A stretch of DNA of 24,432 nucleotides from Chara braunii. Its lineage: Eukaryota; Streptophyta; Charophyceae; Charales; Characeae. The stretch spans positions 864,729 to 889,160 of the forward strand of contig BFEA01000358.1 of the NCBI GenBank assembly GCA_003427395.1, written 5' to 3'. Numbering within the stretch: position 1 is the first letter of the stretch; every line of letters begins with the position of its first letter. The notes beneath the pieces were generated by a model. It did not search any database. It worked only from the letters and a program-made list of their open reading frames with translations, and was not told where the DNA came from. Positions 15,777 through 24,377 of this stretch are shown here, in pieces. The position numbers were made by a program, and so were the translations under genes.

Positions 15777-18700
15777 TCAGCGTGACATCTGCATTGGCAG
15801 CTCGTGTGCCAGCCATCGTTTGCAAAGATCCCACACTGCAAGAGCACCAGACTTCCGCGCTTCGTGTGCAACCAGCTGCACATCAGGAATGCTGTTTGCT
15901 CGAGATGCAATCTGGAAAGCACTCTTCAACCGCCTGCTCAGTACACAGGCCAGAACTTTCCTGTGGTCACTTTTCAGCTCCTCGATAAGTCTGTCATCCG
16001 GACGCTCTTTAAGTTTTGTGACATACACATTGATTGCAGCTCCGACAACTTGATCGTAATCATCATCATCGATTGTGGAGTTGATATTCCGCAGAAGCTC
16101 CCACAATGCACCGTTTTTCCGTTTCTGTGCAAGGTTTGCTGCGACTCCGGCATATATGTGGACGGCTGGCAGATTAAGAGAGTAGATGACCCGGAACGCA
16201 AGGTCGAAGTTGCGCTCTACAAGAAGCTCTGCAAGCTCACAGCGACGCCTGTGAGTATCAGCATCATTTGGGTTTCCAAACAGTGAGTACTTCCACGGAG
16301 GACCTTCAGCATCAGTGAAGGACTTGACAACTTCCATTTGAATGGCTATGCGGGAGCTGAACTTCAGCAGTTCCTCCTCTGTAAGGCGTGCAGATGCACT
16401 CTTACCTCGGGTTCCCCTCATCCCCATTCTAGATGAGCCATGACCTTCCATCGTGGCCTGCTGCCTTGCGGCAAGCCCACTGTCGAAGTGATTCTTTGCA
16501 TGCTCAAGATGACGGAGAGCCTGATCCTGTTGCGCAGAGTTCAGGAACAACTGAATGCAGGTCAGTCCTGCAGCAACTTGATCTTTCTGAAGAACCTGGA
16601 AACTGTAGAGGTGATTGAAGTGCCGATGTGCCTCACAATACACACATATCCTCTGAAGAGCTGCAGCATTGTGTAGTGCAGTGGCATGATCCGAGCCGTT
16701 GCGGTTCAAGATCACACGCTCCAGAATGCGCATGGCACCGTGCGCTATGCAGTGCTCACAGAGTTCGTCCAGGGTCCCATAGTCAGTGTTAAGCGGGTCC
16801 GGGAGAAGCTTGTCGAGAGGGAAGAAAAGCAAGCAAGCATCCATGTAGCGACCGTGGCGAAACATGAATGACATCAGTTCACGGGGGTAATACTGCTTCA
16901 AGTAAAAGATACATTCTTCGTACCGAACCTCAGACAAGTAGCTTCCGGCAGAGTCATCACCGTTCAAATGGGAGCCGCCATGGCCGCTGCCCTCGCCAGA
17001 GTCTTCTGATGAACGGCGCGGTTTCGTCACCGCTGGTCCGTTCATCAGGTTCAGCACATTCAGATATGCATCTTGAGAAAGGGCCTCTTCCGAAGAACAG
17101 GACACACTCTTCACCATATGGGCATACAGTGATCGAGCGGCTGCAATGTCTGCAGGCTGGTTAAACTCCAGTGCCTGGACTACGCGGAGTACTAGGTCTG
17201 AGGGATCACCCAGATGCGACTTGATGGCTTGCCTGAATTTGGTGCGAGCCCCCTTGTAGTCCTCGATGATCAAAAGTGCTCGACCCCATGCTTCCCAAGC
17301 AGGAACTGGATCGACCTTGCATTTCTTGCAAGCGTAGACAGCCATATTGTAACGCTCCTTCTTTATCAACCTGTCACGCAGCGCACACGCACTTTCTTCA
17401 CTAAGTAAGTCATCGATCGATGCTGCCACTCCTGCACCCAATAGAGTTTGAAGCAATTGCACTCTCGCCAACCAAGCAACCACCAGTGCAAGCAGCTCGT
17501 GCGCATCAGACGCACCATCCTTGTGGTCATCCTCTTCCTCATTTTGCTCTCCCCTATCACCATCGTCTTCCATATCAGCAGTCTGGCTTGCTGAGCTGTC
17601 TAGAGCATAAGACAACTTTAATCCCTTCTTAAGGAGGGCCTGTGCATGCAGCAAGGCCCGCGTAAATGTCTCAGCAGCATGGAGTGCTGACTCAACAGCC
17701 GCCGGAGGGGCATCTGGAGGCAGTTGCTGCGAGGACAGCAACTCCTTTATTTGCTCTTCACACACCTGGACCGTCATCCTTGCAGCGTACCCCTTGTCGG
17801 AGCAAAGTTCCAGCAAGGCCTCAAAAAGCCTGATGTTCGGAGTGATTCCGAATGTGTGCGCTTTGCGAATGCCCGCATCCTTTTCGGGATCGCCGGTAAG
17901 TGCGCGGTCATCTCCAATTGAGGCTGCAACTGCTGCTTGCTGCTGGGCATCCAACGTTCGACGGAGAGCACTGTGGCTGGGTCCCTCGGTGCTCTCTCTT
18001 GCCCCAGCTCCAGAAGTCACATGTTGCATCACAGGGAGGTTGCTGTTTCGAAATGTACTCTGCCGCCGCTGCTCGGCTATCTGCTCTGTCTGTTGAGCTT
18101 GTGATTGTCGACTCACTCTGCTCCCCGAAGAAGTCCAGTTGAATGCACGGCGAGTTATCTCCTTGGCGAAAGTAGCGGTGGTGCTGTGTGCACGGCTTGC
18201 AAGAGTTCGAGAAGGCTCCTTGGGTGTCAGACACTGGCCAACCGTTGCCGGAGACTGAGGCGAAGGCATAGGGGTGCTTGTCGGCGTAAGAAAATCTGGG
18301 CAGACTTGAGCAGGTGCAGCCGCAATTGCTTTTTTTGCGTACTCCACTATGAGCACATCATCTTGCAACGAAGGGAAAACCTTCAAGAGCTGTGCTGCTG
18401 CCGGCAGCTGTTTTCCCATAACCAGGGTCTCCAGGATGAGTCGTGGGTGTTCGTGGAGATTGGCACAGCGCTGTTGCCAAGGCAACGGTAAGGCTCCTAA
18501 CATTTGCAAGCCCATCGCCTGACGCTCCAGCCTCTGGCGCGCTGCATCCGGCAAGCTATTCACCCTCCTCTTAAGCAAGTAGTTTATCAGCAGCTGCTTT
18601 AAGCGCAATGCAGGCAACTCCTTCATGGCAGCCATTCCCACAGCAAGGGCATCTTCAACGCTTTTCAGACTCTCCAGGAACCTGAGACCTTTCGCAGGAC

Positions 18701-21700
18701 CTCCTCCTTTAAGCGGATCGGACGTCATCAGTTTGACAACATAGTGACTCTGCAGTTCTCGCCGTACCTCCTCGGAGAGACTGCAGGCATCGGCAACCTC
18801 AACTGCCACAGCTACAGCTCCTTTCTGCAATAACCTCATGGCCAGGCCCTCCGGATCCTGCGCGTAACTCATTTCTACTTCCTGCCAACTTGCAAACGAT
18901 CCATCGGCCTTCATGATTCGTTCGTATCGCTTCAACTGCCTCCTCATGTGTTGAACCTCCGACTTCCTCATATCATTTGGCCGAAGGTGGCAATCGCACA
19001 TGCTGAGCACGTCCAAGGCTGCAGTCAAATCCCAGAGATGCAGATGCTTGAGAGCAAGATTGGCGGCAAGCCTTTTGTCGTGCATTCTTATGCAAAAGCG
19101 CCAGCTCTGGAGGGCATGCACGCTGGAGGAGGATGACTGCACAATTTTGTGCTCGCGCTCCATGAGCATCTGCAGCAACTGGTCAGGTGCTCCCTCCGGC
19201 AACCATTTATCAGCCATCACCAGAGACTCTGCAAGCTTCCCGTCCTCCATCAACCGCTGTACCGCTTGCCGATAAGGTCTATCATCCTCCCAATCGTACT
19301 GCAGGATGGTTGCTTGGACCTCTGCATCTCTGCGGCCACTAGGGGCTGCACCTGATTGCCTAAGCCATTCCAAGGCCCCGGGCCATGGAGGATAACAACT
19401 CGTGGCGGAGGCGGCAGCACCGTTGTCGTTAGTCTCACTGGCCAGGTTCAAGACACAGTTCTCCCTTGCTTTCTCCCTTGCTTGAAGTGAACCGATCTTC
19501 TCCTGAGGTTCCGTATCTGCTTGCTGGTGTTCTCCCTCTTCTCTCCCCTCCTCCAAATCCGCCTCCAGTCGAGTTCTCTTTCTCCGGCTCTGTTTCACCG
19601 CTGGAGCCTGGGCGGCACCCTCATCCTTGGAAGCTCTGGGCGGGTAGGAAAACTTCTCAGAAAACTTTTGTACCGTGTTCTGCACCAAGAGCCAGCGCTT
19701 CAGGGCCGGATACCGCTCCGCCTGCGCCATAGCAAAGTCAGAGAACTGTCTGTCCATGACCAGCGTCTGGTGTGCTCCCGGCACACATGCAGATGTCATC
19801 TGGCTGCTCCCAAAAGCAGCTGCGAGGATTGCCCGCACAGGGGACATGCTGGCAAGCTGCTTCACCACATCCACCTGCAGCGGATACACCTGTGGTGTTT
19901 GTTCTGAACCGGAAGCTTGAGGCTGCAACTGGCCACCGCTGGAAACAAGGGGTTGCACGGGTCGCCGCTCAACCATCCTGATCTGTGCCCATCCGCTGCT
20001 GCGCACAGGAGGGTACACAGGCGGCACACAAGCAGAGATCACCTGATGGACAAGGTCAGCCCCCATCAAAGCTGCCACCTTTCCGGCTGCGTCCGTGCTC
20101 CCCCTCTCAAAAACCAGTCTCGTCAACAGGTCGTTGGGCCTCTCGTACACCAAAGAGAAAAAGTTGAAGGTGTGGGTCGTGTCAATGTCATCCACGATAT
20201 CGCCAGTGGTGGCAATGTAATGCACAAATGCTGGAAGATACCCGAGCAGTTTGTTTGCGGGTGTCACCCATGGTGACCGGGATCCCTGTGCTCCTCCTGC
20301 AGCAGACATCACGCTCCCACCCTCGACCCTCTTCGAGAGGAGAAGCGAGCGCTGTGATGGTGCAAGACCCGTCCCTCCGACACCGGCAGCACATCGAGGG
20401 GTGTGCGACGTCAGGATTGCTGAGGACACTGCAGGAGTTGTTGGACCAGGGCTTCGCCCGGCCAACCGAAGGCCCAGCCCAAGTCCCTTCTCCAACAAAC
20501 TGCCCTTGCTCCGCGAGGTCGGCACCTCTAGCTGAGGCAGACCATCCCCATCCTCTTCCGACAGGGCTTTTACAAGGTTATGAAGCTTCCCACTGAGGAA
20601 CTGTCTCTTTCCCTGGAAGGCATCCTCGATGGCCTGGTGCAACGCATCGATGGCTCGTTGTCGGGCCCTCGGCGGAAGCAAGCCTTCAAAAACGGACGTG
20701 CTCAGAGTGTCGGCTGTGTCAGCCATCCTGGCCAGAAGTTTGTGCAGCGGCTGAGAGCCATCCTGCTCCTGAAGATCCTGAAGCCGCTGCAGGAACTGCC
20801 TTGCCACGTGCACGATGGCGTCGTCATGCTGGGGAGTGCCATCGGAGCTTCCAGAACCATTCTGCCTGGCCACTGCTAGCTGCTGCAATTTGGATGCAGC
20901 AGCGTGGGCTTGCGACAGCAGGCCTTTGCACACAGCAGGCATGCGTGCTGCCGTCGCAGCAATATCCAAGCACAGCATCAAACTGGTGAGCGGGGTCAGG
21001 GACCCCTGTAGAGATGCCAAGCTCAACGTGTCTGATGAGGAGCCGCCCTTGGATGACGACAACGATTTCTCACCACCCTCTGCCAGAGCTTTTGCGCCGA
21101 CACCATCCACCCACTCCGCCAAATGCAGAGCAGCAGCTTCATGCGGCGGCAGGCGAAACCGGGAGACGGCCTCCTCCCCCAGTGCGTACTCCCCTCTTTG
21201 AACGCACATGTTCAGCAGACTGCTGGGAGATGCCCTAAGCAGACAAAGGGCCTCTTTCCACTCCCATTCGCGGCTAAGGCCTGGTGCCATGCGCCGCAGC
21301 ACCTCAACTCGCCACTCCCAATCCTCTATAAACCGAAGCGCTTCCTCGGCCATTCTCCTCCACACCAAATTTGCGGCAGGGTGTGCCCCTCCTACATAAG
21401 ATTCTTCTCCGGAAGCTGCAGTTACGGCAACACCGCCAGGGTCCAGCCCACCTAAAGGCAGACATTGCCTGAGAATGGACAGCAGCTGGCTGATGAAATC
21501 GACGGCCAGCCCACAGTCCTCCGCCCTCCCACTCTTATTCCGACTTCTCATCCGTGCCGGCATCCTGCGACCTTGACCTGCCCCATCGCCGCCCTGTCCG
21601 GGGCCCGAACCCGCTGCCATCGGTCCCCCCACTCCGATGTCCATGTGCAGCAGATGACGAATGACACCAATCATCCAGATCCGTCGGAGGGGCGTCGAGA

Positions 21701-23912
21701 GGGCATAGAGATGCCTCGACAGTTCCACGAGCGAGGGCATACACGAGGCGCCCCCGCTCCTCCACAGATCGCCACGTGGATCCGCAGCAGTCGCAGAGGC
21801 ATAATCCATGGCCTGAAGCGCAGAAACCGCAGACTGAATTGCATAGCTCATATGCACCAGCTCAACGTCATGATCTCTCCCGGCTATCAATGCTCTCTTC
21901 TTGAACACCGGCTGAGCGCTAATCAGCTCCAAGGCGTTGTCCGCCGAGATGTCGGGAACTACATCGTACAGAACGCGAATGGAAGAGAGACTCCCCAGCA
22001 GCTCAAGCATTAAGTTGGCGCCAAATTCGTAAGCCGATTGCCCTCCTCCCACATCATCATCATCATCCGCTGCTGCACCTACGCCGGCCTCCACTCCAGA
22101 CCCATCACGTCGGGCACGATCACCACAGTACCTGTCCCCCACGAAGAATGCTAGCCTCAGATGATAACACAGCTGGTCACATAACAGCTCAATCAAAGAT
22201 TGCTCATTGTCCGGAGAGGCTGCTAACAATTGCCCATGATCCGTCGTCGTCCACAACACCTGCATCATGTTTTTTCTCGCTCCTATGTCTCCCGCCAAAA
22301 GATCCCAACCCATAACCGCCATAAGCGGTCGCATCCGTGGAAACAGCCTTAGGATGTCGGACGCTAATCCAAATTCACGGTGCTGCACAGCCTCCACAGC
22401 AATCTTTGCTGCACGACTTAGCACGTGCTCTCCCTTTACCCGCGCATGATGATATAGCTCTATTGAACACCTAAACAATGCCGATTTCATGAGAGCATCA
22501 TCAACGGGCCCACCGAGTGCTCTTCTTCTCAGTTTGTCAAGTGCTCCGCAGAAGTTGACAAGAGGCGCCGGTACTCCCTGCAATCCTCCGACACAGTTGT
22601 TGCGATCATCGCTCGCCCTGATTGCCTCATCGAGAACAGACTCCAACAGCACGAGAACGCCCGTACAGCCCGAGGCCATAGCACCCTCGATGAGTTTGGC
22701 CGCTAGGTAAGGACTGTCCTCTGGGTTCTCCTCCTCCTCCTCCTCCTCCTCCTCCTCTTCCTCCTCCCCTCGATCATCAATCAGACCGGCCTTCGCCGCT
22801 AGCCGCAGAAGGACTTCTCTGAGTCTATCCTGCTGAGACATGTCGTAACGATCATCGGTGAAATAACGCAACCTTTCACAGGCACTCTCGTACTCCCCCG
22901 TGTCGATAAGTGCGTTGATGACAGAAAACTGCGCGTCCTGAATGGCCCGGAAGAGCGCATCACTCTCTTTAGCCCCCGATTTCCCTCCTCCTTCCTCCTC
23001 CTCCTCCTCCTTGCCAGCATCCTTTCCGCTGCTTGGTTCCATAACGGAGGACGACGGCATGCGTCCTACTGCCAGCTGCTGCCTTCTACGCGCATTTCGG
23101 CAGAGCGCATCCACAAGCTCCGGACGCTGCATAAGCAGTCTATGCAGCGCCCGCTTCGTGCCACGTGGCAGCGCCTCTCCGCTCTCAGCAGGTGCTGAAA
23201 CACCGTTCGACCTTCGCACTCCTGATCCTCGCCCCGTTTTCACCGATGACTCAGCACTTGGAAATGATGACGACGCCGTTTGCCTTCTTTTCCCCTCGCC
23301 CATGCGGTCTTCCTCCTCCTCTCCCACTTCCCTATCCCTTCCTCTTCCTCCCTCCACAACCACCTCCCCCACTTCGTCGATCGTTCCGGGAACATTCAGA
23401 GCGATCAGCTCCTCCGCGCTCCATCCCCAGTATCTCCGGAGTAAGGCCCGCAGCTCATCGTCGCTCATCATCGCCGCTTCTCCTCCTCTCCCGGCAGATT
23501 CATCATCGCCAGCGGCAGCAGCACCAGCATCAACTCCGTCGGCGCCTTCATTTATCCCCACGTCTCCCGGCTCACTTTCATTTCCTACTCCACGTGGCAG
23601 AGATTCCAACAACAATTCAAATTCCGCCCGATCTATTACGCCACGTGGCCGCTCTTGACAGCCTCCAATGGCAAGTAACCGCACATACTCGCCTAGGCAA
23701 AACCACACCAAGTGCGCTGCCGACTTCACCGAACTGGACTTCAAGCATCCGACTTCGTGAAGTTTCCCGCCTAATACGATCACATCACGCAAATTGCAAA
23801 GCGCTCGCCGCCGGTCCTTTCGAAACAGATCTTCAGCAGCTGCTCGCGCGAGTTCAAGCTGCCCCAGCACCAAATGGTTGAGAAATAATTGGGAGAGCAA
23901 ATCCCCCTCCAT
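15777..23912 (-). CDS. ZFYVE26: ZFYVE26/spastizin-like giant helical protein without FYVE domain, single exon
   Basis: The product has 2711 residues, against about 2540 in animal spastizin and roughly 2500 in plant homologues. It is recognised by conserved blocks: N-terminus ELLS/DLLSQLFLNHLVLGQLEL (1-25); VDDIDTTHTFNFFSLVYERP, then LLTRLVFERGSTDAAGKVAA and VHQVISACVPPVYPP (about 1240-1302); LALKHLHLWDLTAALDVLSM (about 1615-1640); SWQEVE, KGAVAVAVEVADA, LPLPWQQRCANLHEHPRLIL (about 1680-1830); a TPR-like stretch AWGRALLIIEDYKGARTKFR (about 2207); and the C-terminal block from YSLFGNPNDA (2542) to the end, which aligns with the animal C-terminus. Family knowledge: spastizin (SPG15) works with spatacsin and AP-5 at late endosomes/lysosomes; the plant role is little known. 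Residues about 1868-2015, where animals have FYVE, are a Ser/Thr/Gln-rich linker without paired CX2C motifs. Acidic low-complexity tracts lie at about 110-330, 382-395 (poly-Glu) and 616-620. The start is supported by the conserved N-terminus; no introns interrupt the ORF. Confidence 0.93.
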   Translation of the reverse strand: MEGDLLSQLFLNHLVLGQLELARAAAEDLFRKDRRRALCNLRDVIVLGGKLHEVGCLKSSSVKSAAHLVWFCLGEYVRLLAIGGCQERPRGVIDRAEFELLLESLPRGVGNESEPGDVGINEGADGVDAGAAAAGDDESAGRGGEAAMMSDDELRALLRRYWGWSAEELIALNVPGTIDEVGEVVVEGGRGRDREVGEEEEDRMGEGKRRQTASSSFPSAESSVKTGRGSGVRRSNGVSAPAESGEALPRGTKRALHRLLMQRPELVDALCRNARRRQQLAVGRMPSSSVMEPSSGKDAGKEEEEEEGGGKSGAKESDALFRAIQDAQFSVINALIDTGEYESACERLRYFTDDRYDMSQQDRLREVLLRLAAKAGLIDDRGEEEEEEEEEEEEENPEDSPYLAAKLIEGAMASGCTGVLVLLESVLDEAIRASDDRNNCVGGLQGVPAPLVNFCGALDKLRRRALGGPVDDALMKSALFRCSIELYHHARVKGEHVLSRAAKIAVEAVQHREFGLASDILRLFPRMRPLMAVMGWDLLAGDIGARKNMMQVLWTTTDHGQLLAASPDNEQSLIELLCDQLCYHLRLAFFVGDRYCGDRARRDGSGVEAGVGAAADDDDDVGGGQSAYEFGANLMLELLGSLSSIRVLYDVVPDISADNALELISAQPVFKKRALIAGRDHDVELVHMSYAIQSAVSALQAMDYASATAADPRGDLWRSGGASCMPSLVELSRHLYALSTPLRRIWMIGVIRHLLHMDIGVGGPMAAGSGPGQGGDGAGQGRRMPARMRSRNKSGRAEDCGLAVDFISQLLSILRQCLPLGGLDPGGVAVTAASGEESYVGGAHPAANLVWRRMAEEALRFIEDWEWRVEVLRRMAPGLSREWEWKEALCLLRASPSSLLNMCVQRGEYALGEEAVSRFRLPPHEAAALHLAEWVDGVGAKALAEGGEKSLSSSKGGSSSDTLSLASLQGSLTPLTSLMLCLDIAATAARMPAVCKGLLSQAHAAASKLQQLAVARQNGSGSSDGTPQHDDAIVHVARQFLQRLQDLQEQDGSQPLHKLLARMADTADTLSTSVFEGLLPPRARQRAIDALHQAIEDAFQGKRQFLSGKLHNLVKALSEEDGDGLPQLEVPTSRSKGSLLEKGLGLGLRLAGRSPGPTTPAVSSAILTSHTPRCAAGVGGTGLAPSQRSLLLSKRVEGGSVMSAAGGAQGSRSPWVTPANKLLGYLPAFVHYIATTGDIVDDIDTTHTFNFFSLVYERPNDLLTRLVFERGSTDAAGKVAALMGADLVHQVISACVPPVYPPVRSSGWAQIRMVERRPVQPLVSSGGQLQPQASGSEQTPQVYPLQVDVVKQLASMSPVRAILAAAFGSSQMTSACVPGAHQTLVMDRQFSDFAMAQAERYPALKRWLLVQNTVQKFSEKFSYPPRASKDEGAAQAPAVKQSRRKRTRLEADLEEGREEGEHQQADTEPQEKIGSLQAREKARENCVLNLASETNDNGAAASATSCYPPWPGALEWLRQSGAAPSGRRDAEVQATILQYDWEDDRPYRQAVQRLMEDGKLAESLVMADKWLPEGAPDQLLQMLMEREHKIVQSSSSSVHALQSWRFCIRMHDKRLAANLALKHLHLWDLTAALDVLSMCDCHLRPNDMRKSEVQHMRRQLKRYERIMKADGSFASWQEVEMSYAQDPEGLAMRLLQKGAVAVAVEVADACSLSEEVRRELQSHYVVKLMTSDPLKGGGPAKGLRFLESLKSVEDALAVGMAAMKELPALRLKQLLINYLLKRRVNSLPDAARQRLERQAMGLQMLGALPLPWQQRCANLHEHPRLILETLVMGKQLPAAAQLLKVFPSLQDDVLIVEYAKKAIAAAPAQVCPDFLTPTSTPMPSPQSPATVGQCLTPKEPSRTLASRAHSTTATFAKEITRRAFNWTSSGSRVSRQSQAQQTEQIAEQRRQSTFRNSNLPVMQHVTSGAGARESTEGPSHSALRRTLDAQQQAAVAASIGDDRALTGDPEKDAGIRKAHTFGITPNIRLFEALLELCSDKGYAARMTVQVCEEQIKELLSSQQLPPDAPPAAVESALHAAETFTRALLHAQALLKKGLKLSYALDSSASQTADMEDDGDRGEQNEEEDDHKDGASDAHELLALVVAWLARVQLLQTLLGAGVAASIDDLLSEESACALRDRLIKKERYNMAVYACKKCKVDPVPAWEAWGRALLIIEDYKGARTKFRQAIKSHLGDPSDLVLRVVQALEFNQPADIAAARSLYAHMVKSVSCSSEEALSQDAYLNVLNLMNGPAVTKPRRSSEDSGEGSGHGGSHLNGDDSAGSYLSEVRYEECIFYLKQYYPRELMSFMFRHGRYMDACLLFFPLDKLLPDPLNTDYGTLDELCEHCIAHGAMRILERVILNRNGSDHATALHNAAALQRICVYCEAHRHFNHLYSFQVLQKDQVAAGLTCIQLFLNSAQQDQALRHLEHAKNHFDSGLAARQQATMEGHGSSRMGMRGTRGKSASARLTEEELLKFSSRIAIQMEVVKSFTDAEGPPWKYSLFGNPNDADTHRRRCELAELLVERNFDLAFRVIYSLNLPAVHIYAGVAANLAQKRKNGALWELLRNINSTIDDDDYDQVVGAAINVYVTKLKERPDDRLIEELKSDHRKVLACVLSRRLKSAFQIASRANSIPDVQLVAHEARKSGALAVWDLCKRWLAHELPMQMSR
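22728..22767 (-). repeat. trinucleotide repeat encoding poly-glutamate
   Basis: An almost pure TCC array on the plus strand (GGA/GAG on the coding strand) encodes about 14 consecutive glutamates, residues about 382-395 of the ZFYVE26-like protein. A shorter run near 22990-23010 encodes another acidic tract. The length is a multiple of three, so expansion or contraction keeps the frame and the tract may vary between individuals. Confidence 0.85.
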
Positions 23913-24025
23913 CTCGCTCCTCTCCTCTCCTCTTTCTCTCCTCTGCAGTCTTCTCTACTCCACTCCCGTATGCTCCGCACCCTTACCCGCCAGTATCGCT
24001 TTCCCGCTCCTCACCCTTGTACGGA

Positions 24026-24063
24026 ACAACACGTGGCCTTATCTTCATTTTCCTACAACGCGA
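24026..24063. promoter_or_regulatory. G-box module, first copy
   Basis: A 38-bp segment starting ACAACACGTGGCCTTATCTT and ending CAACGCGA is about three-quarters identical to 24233-24270. The two share the order ACRACACGTGGC, TTA, CTTC, TCCT, AACGC. The G-box core is 24030-24035. The duplicated order suggests one regulatory module copied within the promoter. Confidence 0.55.
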
Positions 24064-24230
24064 TCGCCCTTCACCCGAGACTCGTTTCCACGCCTCTTCC
24101 GATCCCATCCCTCTCCCCCCGCAACCAAATCCTGCTCCATACGACTCCTCTCCTCTTCTCTGTTCGGCTCTCCCCTATCAGCACCGCACTCTCCTGCGAC
24201 TATGGCTTCCTCTCCCTTGGCCTTCTTACC

Positions 24231-24280
24231 GCACGACACGTGGCGTTAACTTCTTCCTCCTCTAACGCCACGTGTCGTGC
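24231..24280. promoter_or_regulatory. perfect 18-bp inverted repeat with a G-box in each arm
   Basis: GCACGACACGTGGCGTTA (24231-24248) and TAACGCCACGTGTCGTGC (24263-24280) are exact reverse complements with a 14-nt pyrimidine spacer. Each arm holds CACGTG (24237-24242, 24269-24274), spaced 32 bp centre to centre, about three helical turns, so both sites face the same side of the DNA. If transcribed, the RNA would form a very stable hairpin. Confidence 0.9.
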
Positions 24281-24289
24281 TTCTCCTCT

Positions 24290-24322
24290 ATGATAGACGG
24301 CCTTCTTTGAGCCGTCTATCAT
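24290..24322. repeat. perfect 12-bp inverted repeat with 9-nt loop
   Basis: ATGATAGACGGC (24290-24301) and GCCGTCTATCAT (24311-24322) are exact reverse complements with spacer CTTCTTTGA. It lies 9 bp from the G-box inverted repeat, making two stem-loops in a row. Confidence 0.88.
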
Positions 24323-24372
24323 CTTCTCGCATCTCCAAACATCGTTGCTCTCCTCTGCACCTCCAAAACCAC

Positions 24373-24377
<5 letters not shown>

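Noticed and set aside
22942-23881. Two 238-codon plus-strand frames (22942-23658 and 23165-23881) opposite the 5' part of the large gene
   Set aside because: They lie antisense to the conserved ZFYVE26-like reading frame, overlap each other in different frames, and are rich in Ser, Pro and His as expected from the complement of a GC-biased acidic coding region.
23794-24293. Plus-strand frames of 134-151 codons across the promoter
   Set aside because: The CT-rich composition lacks stop codons; the frames run through inverted repeats and G-box modules and give only Ser/Pro/Leu-rich text with no recognisable domain.
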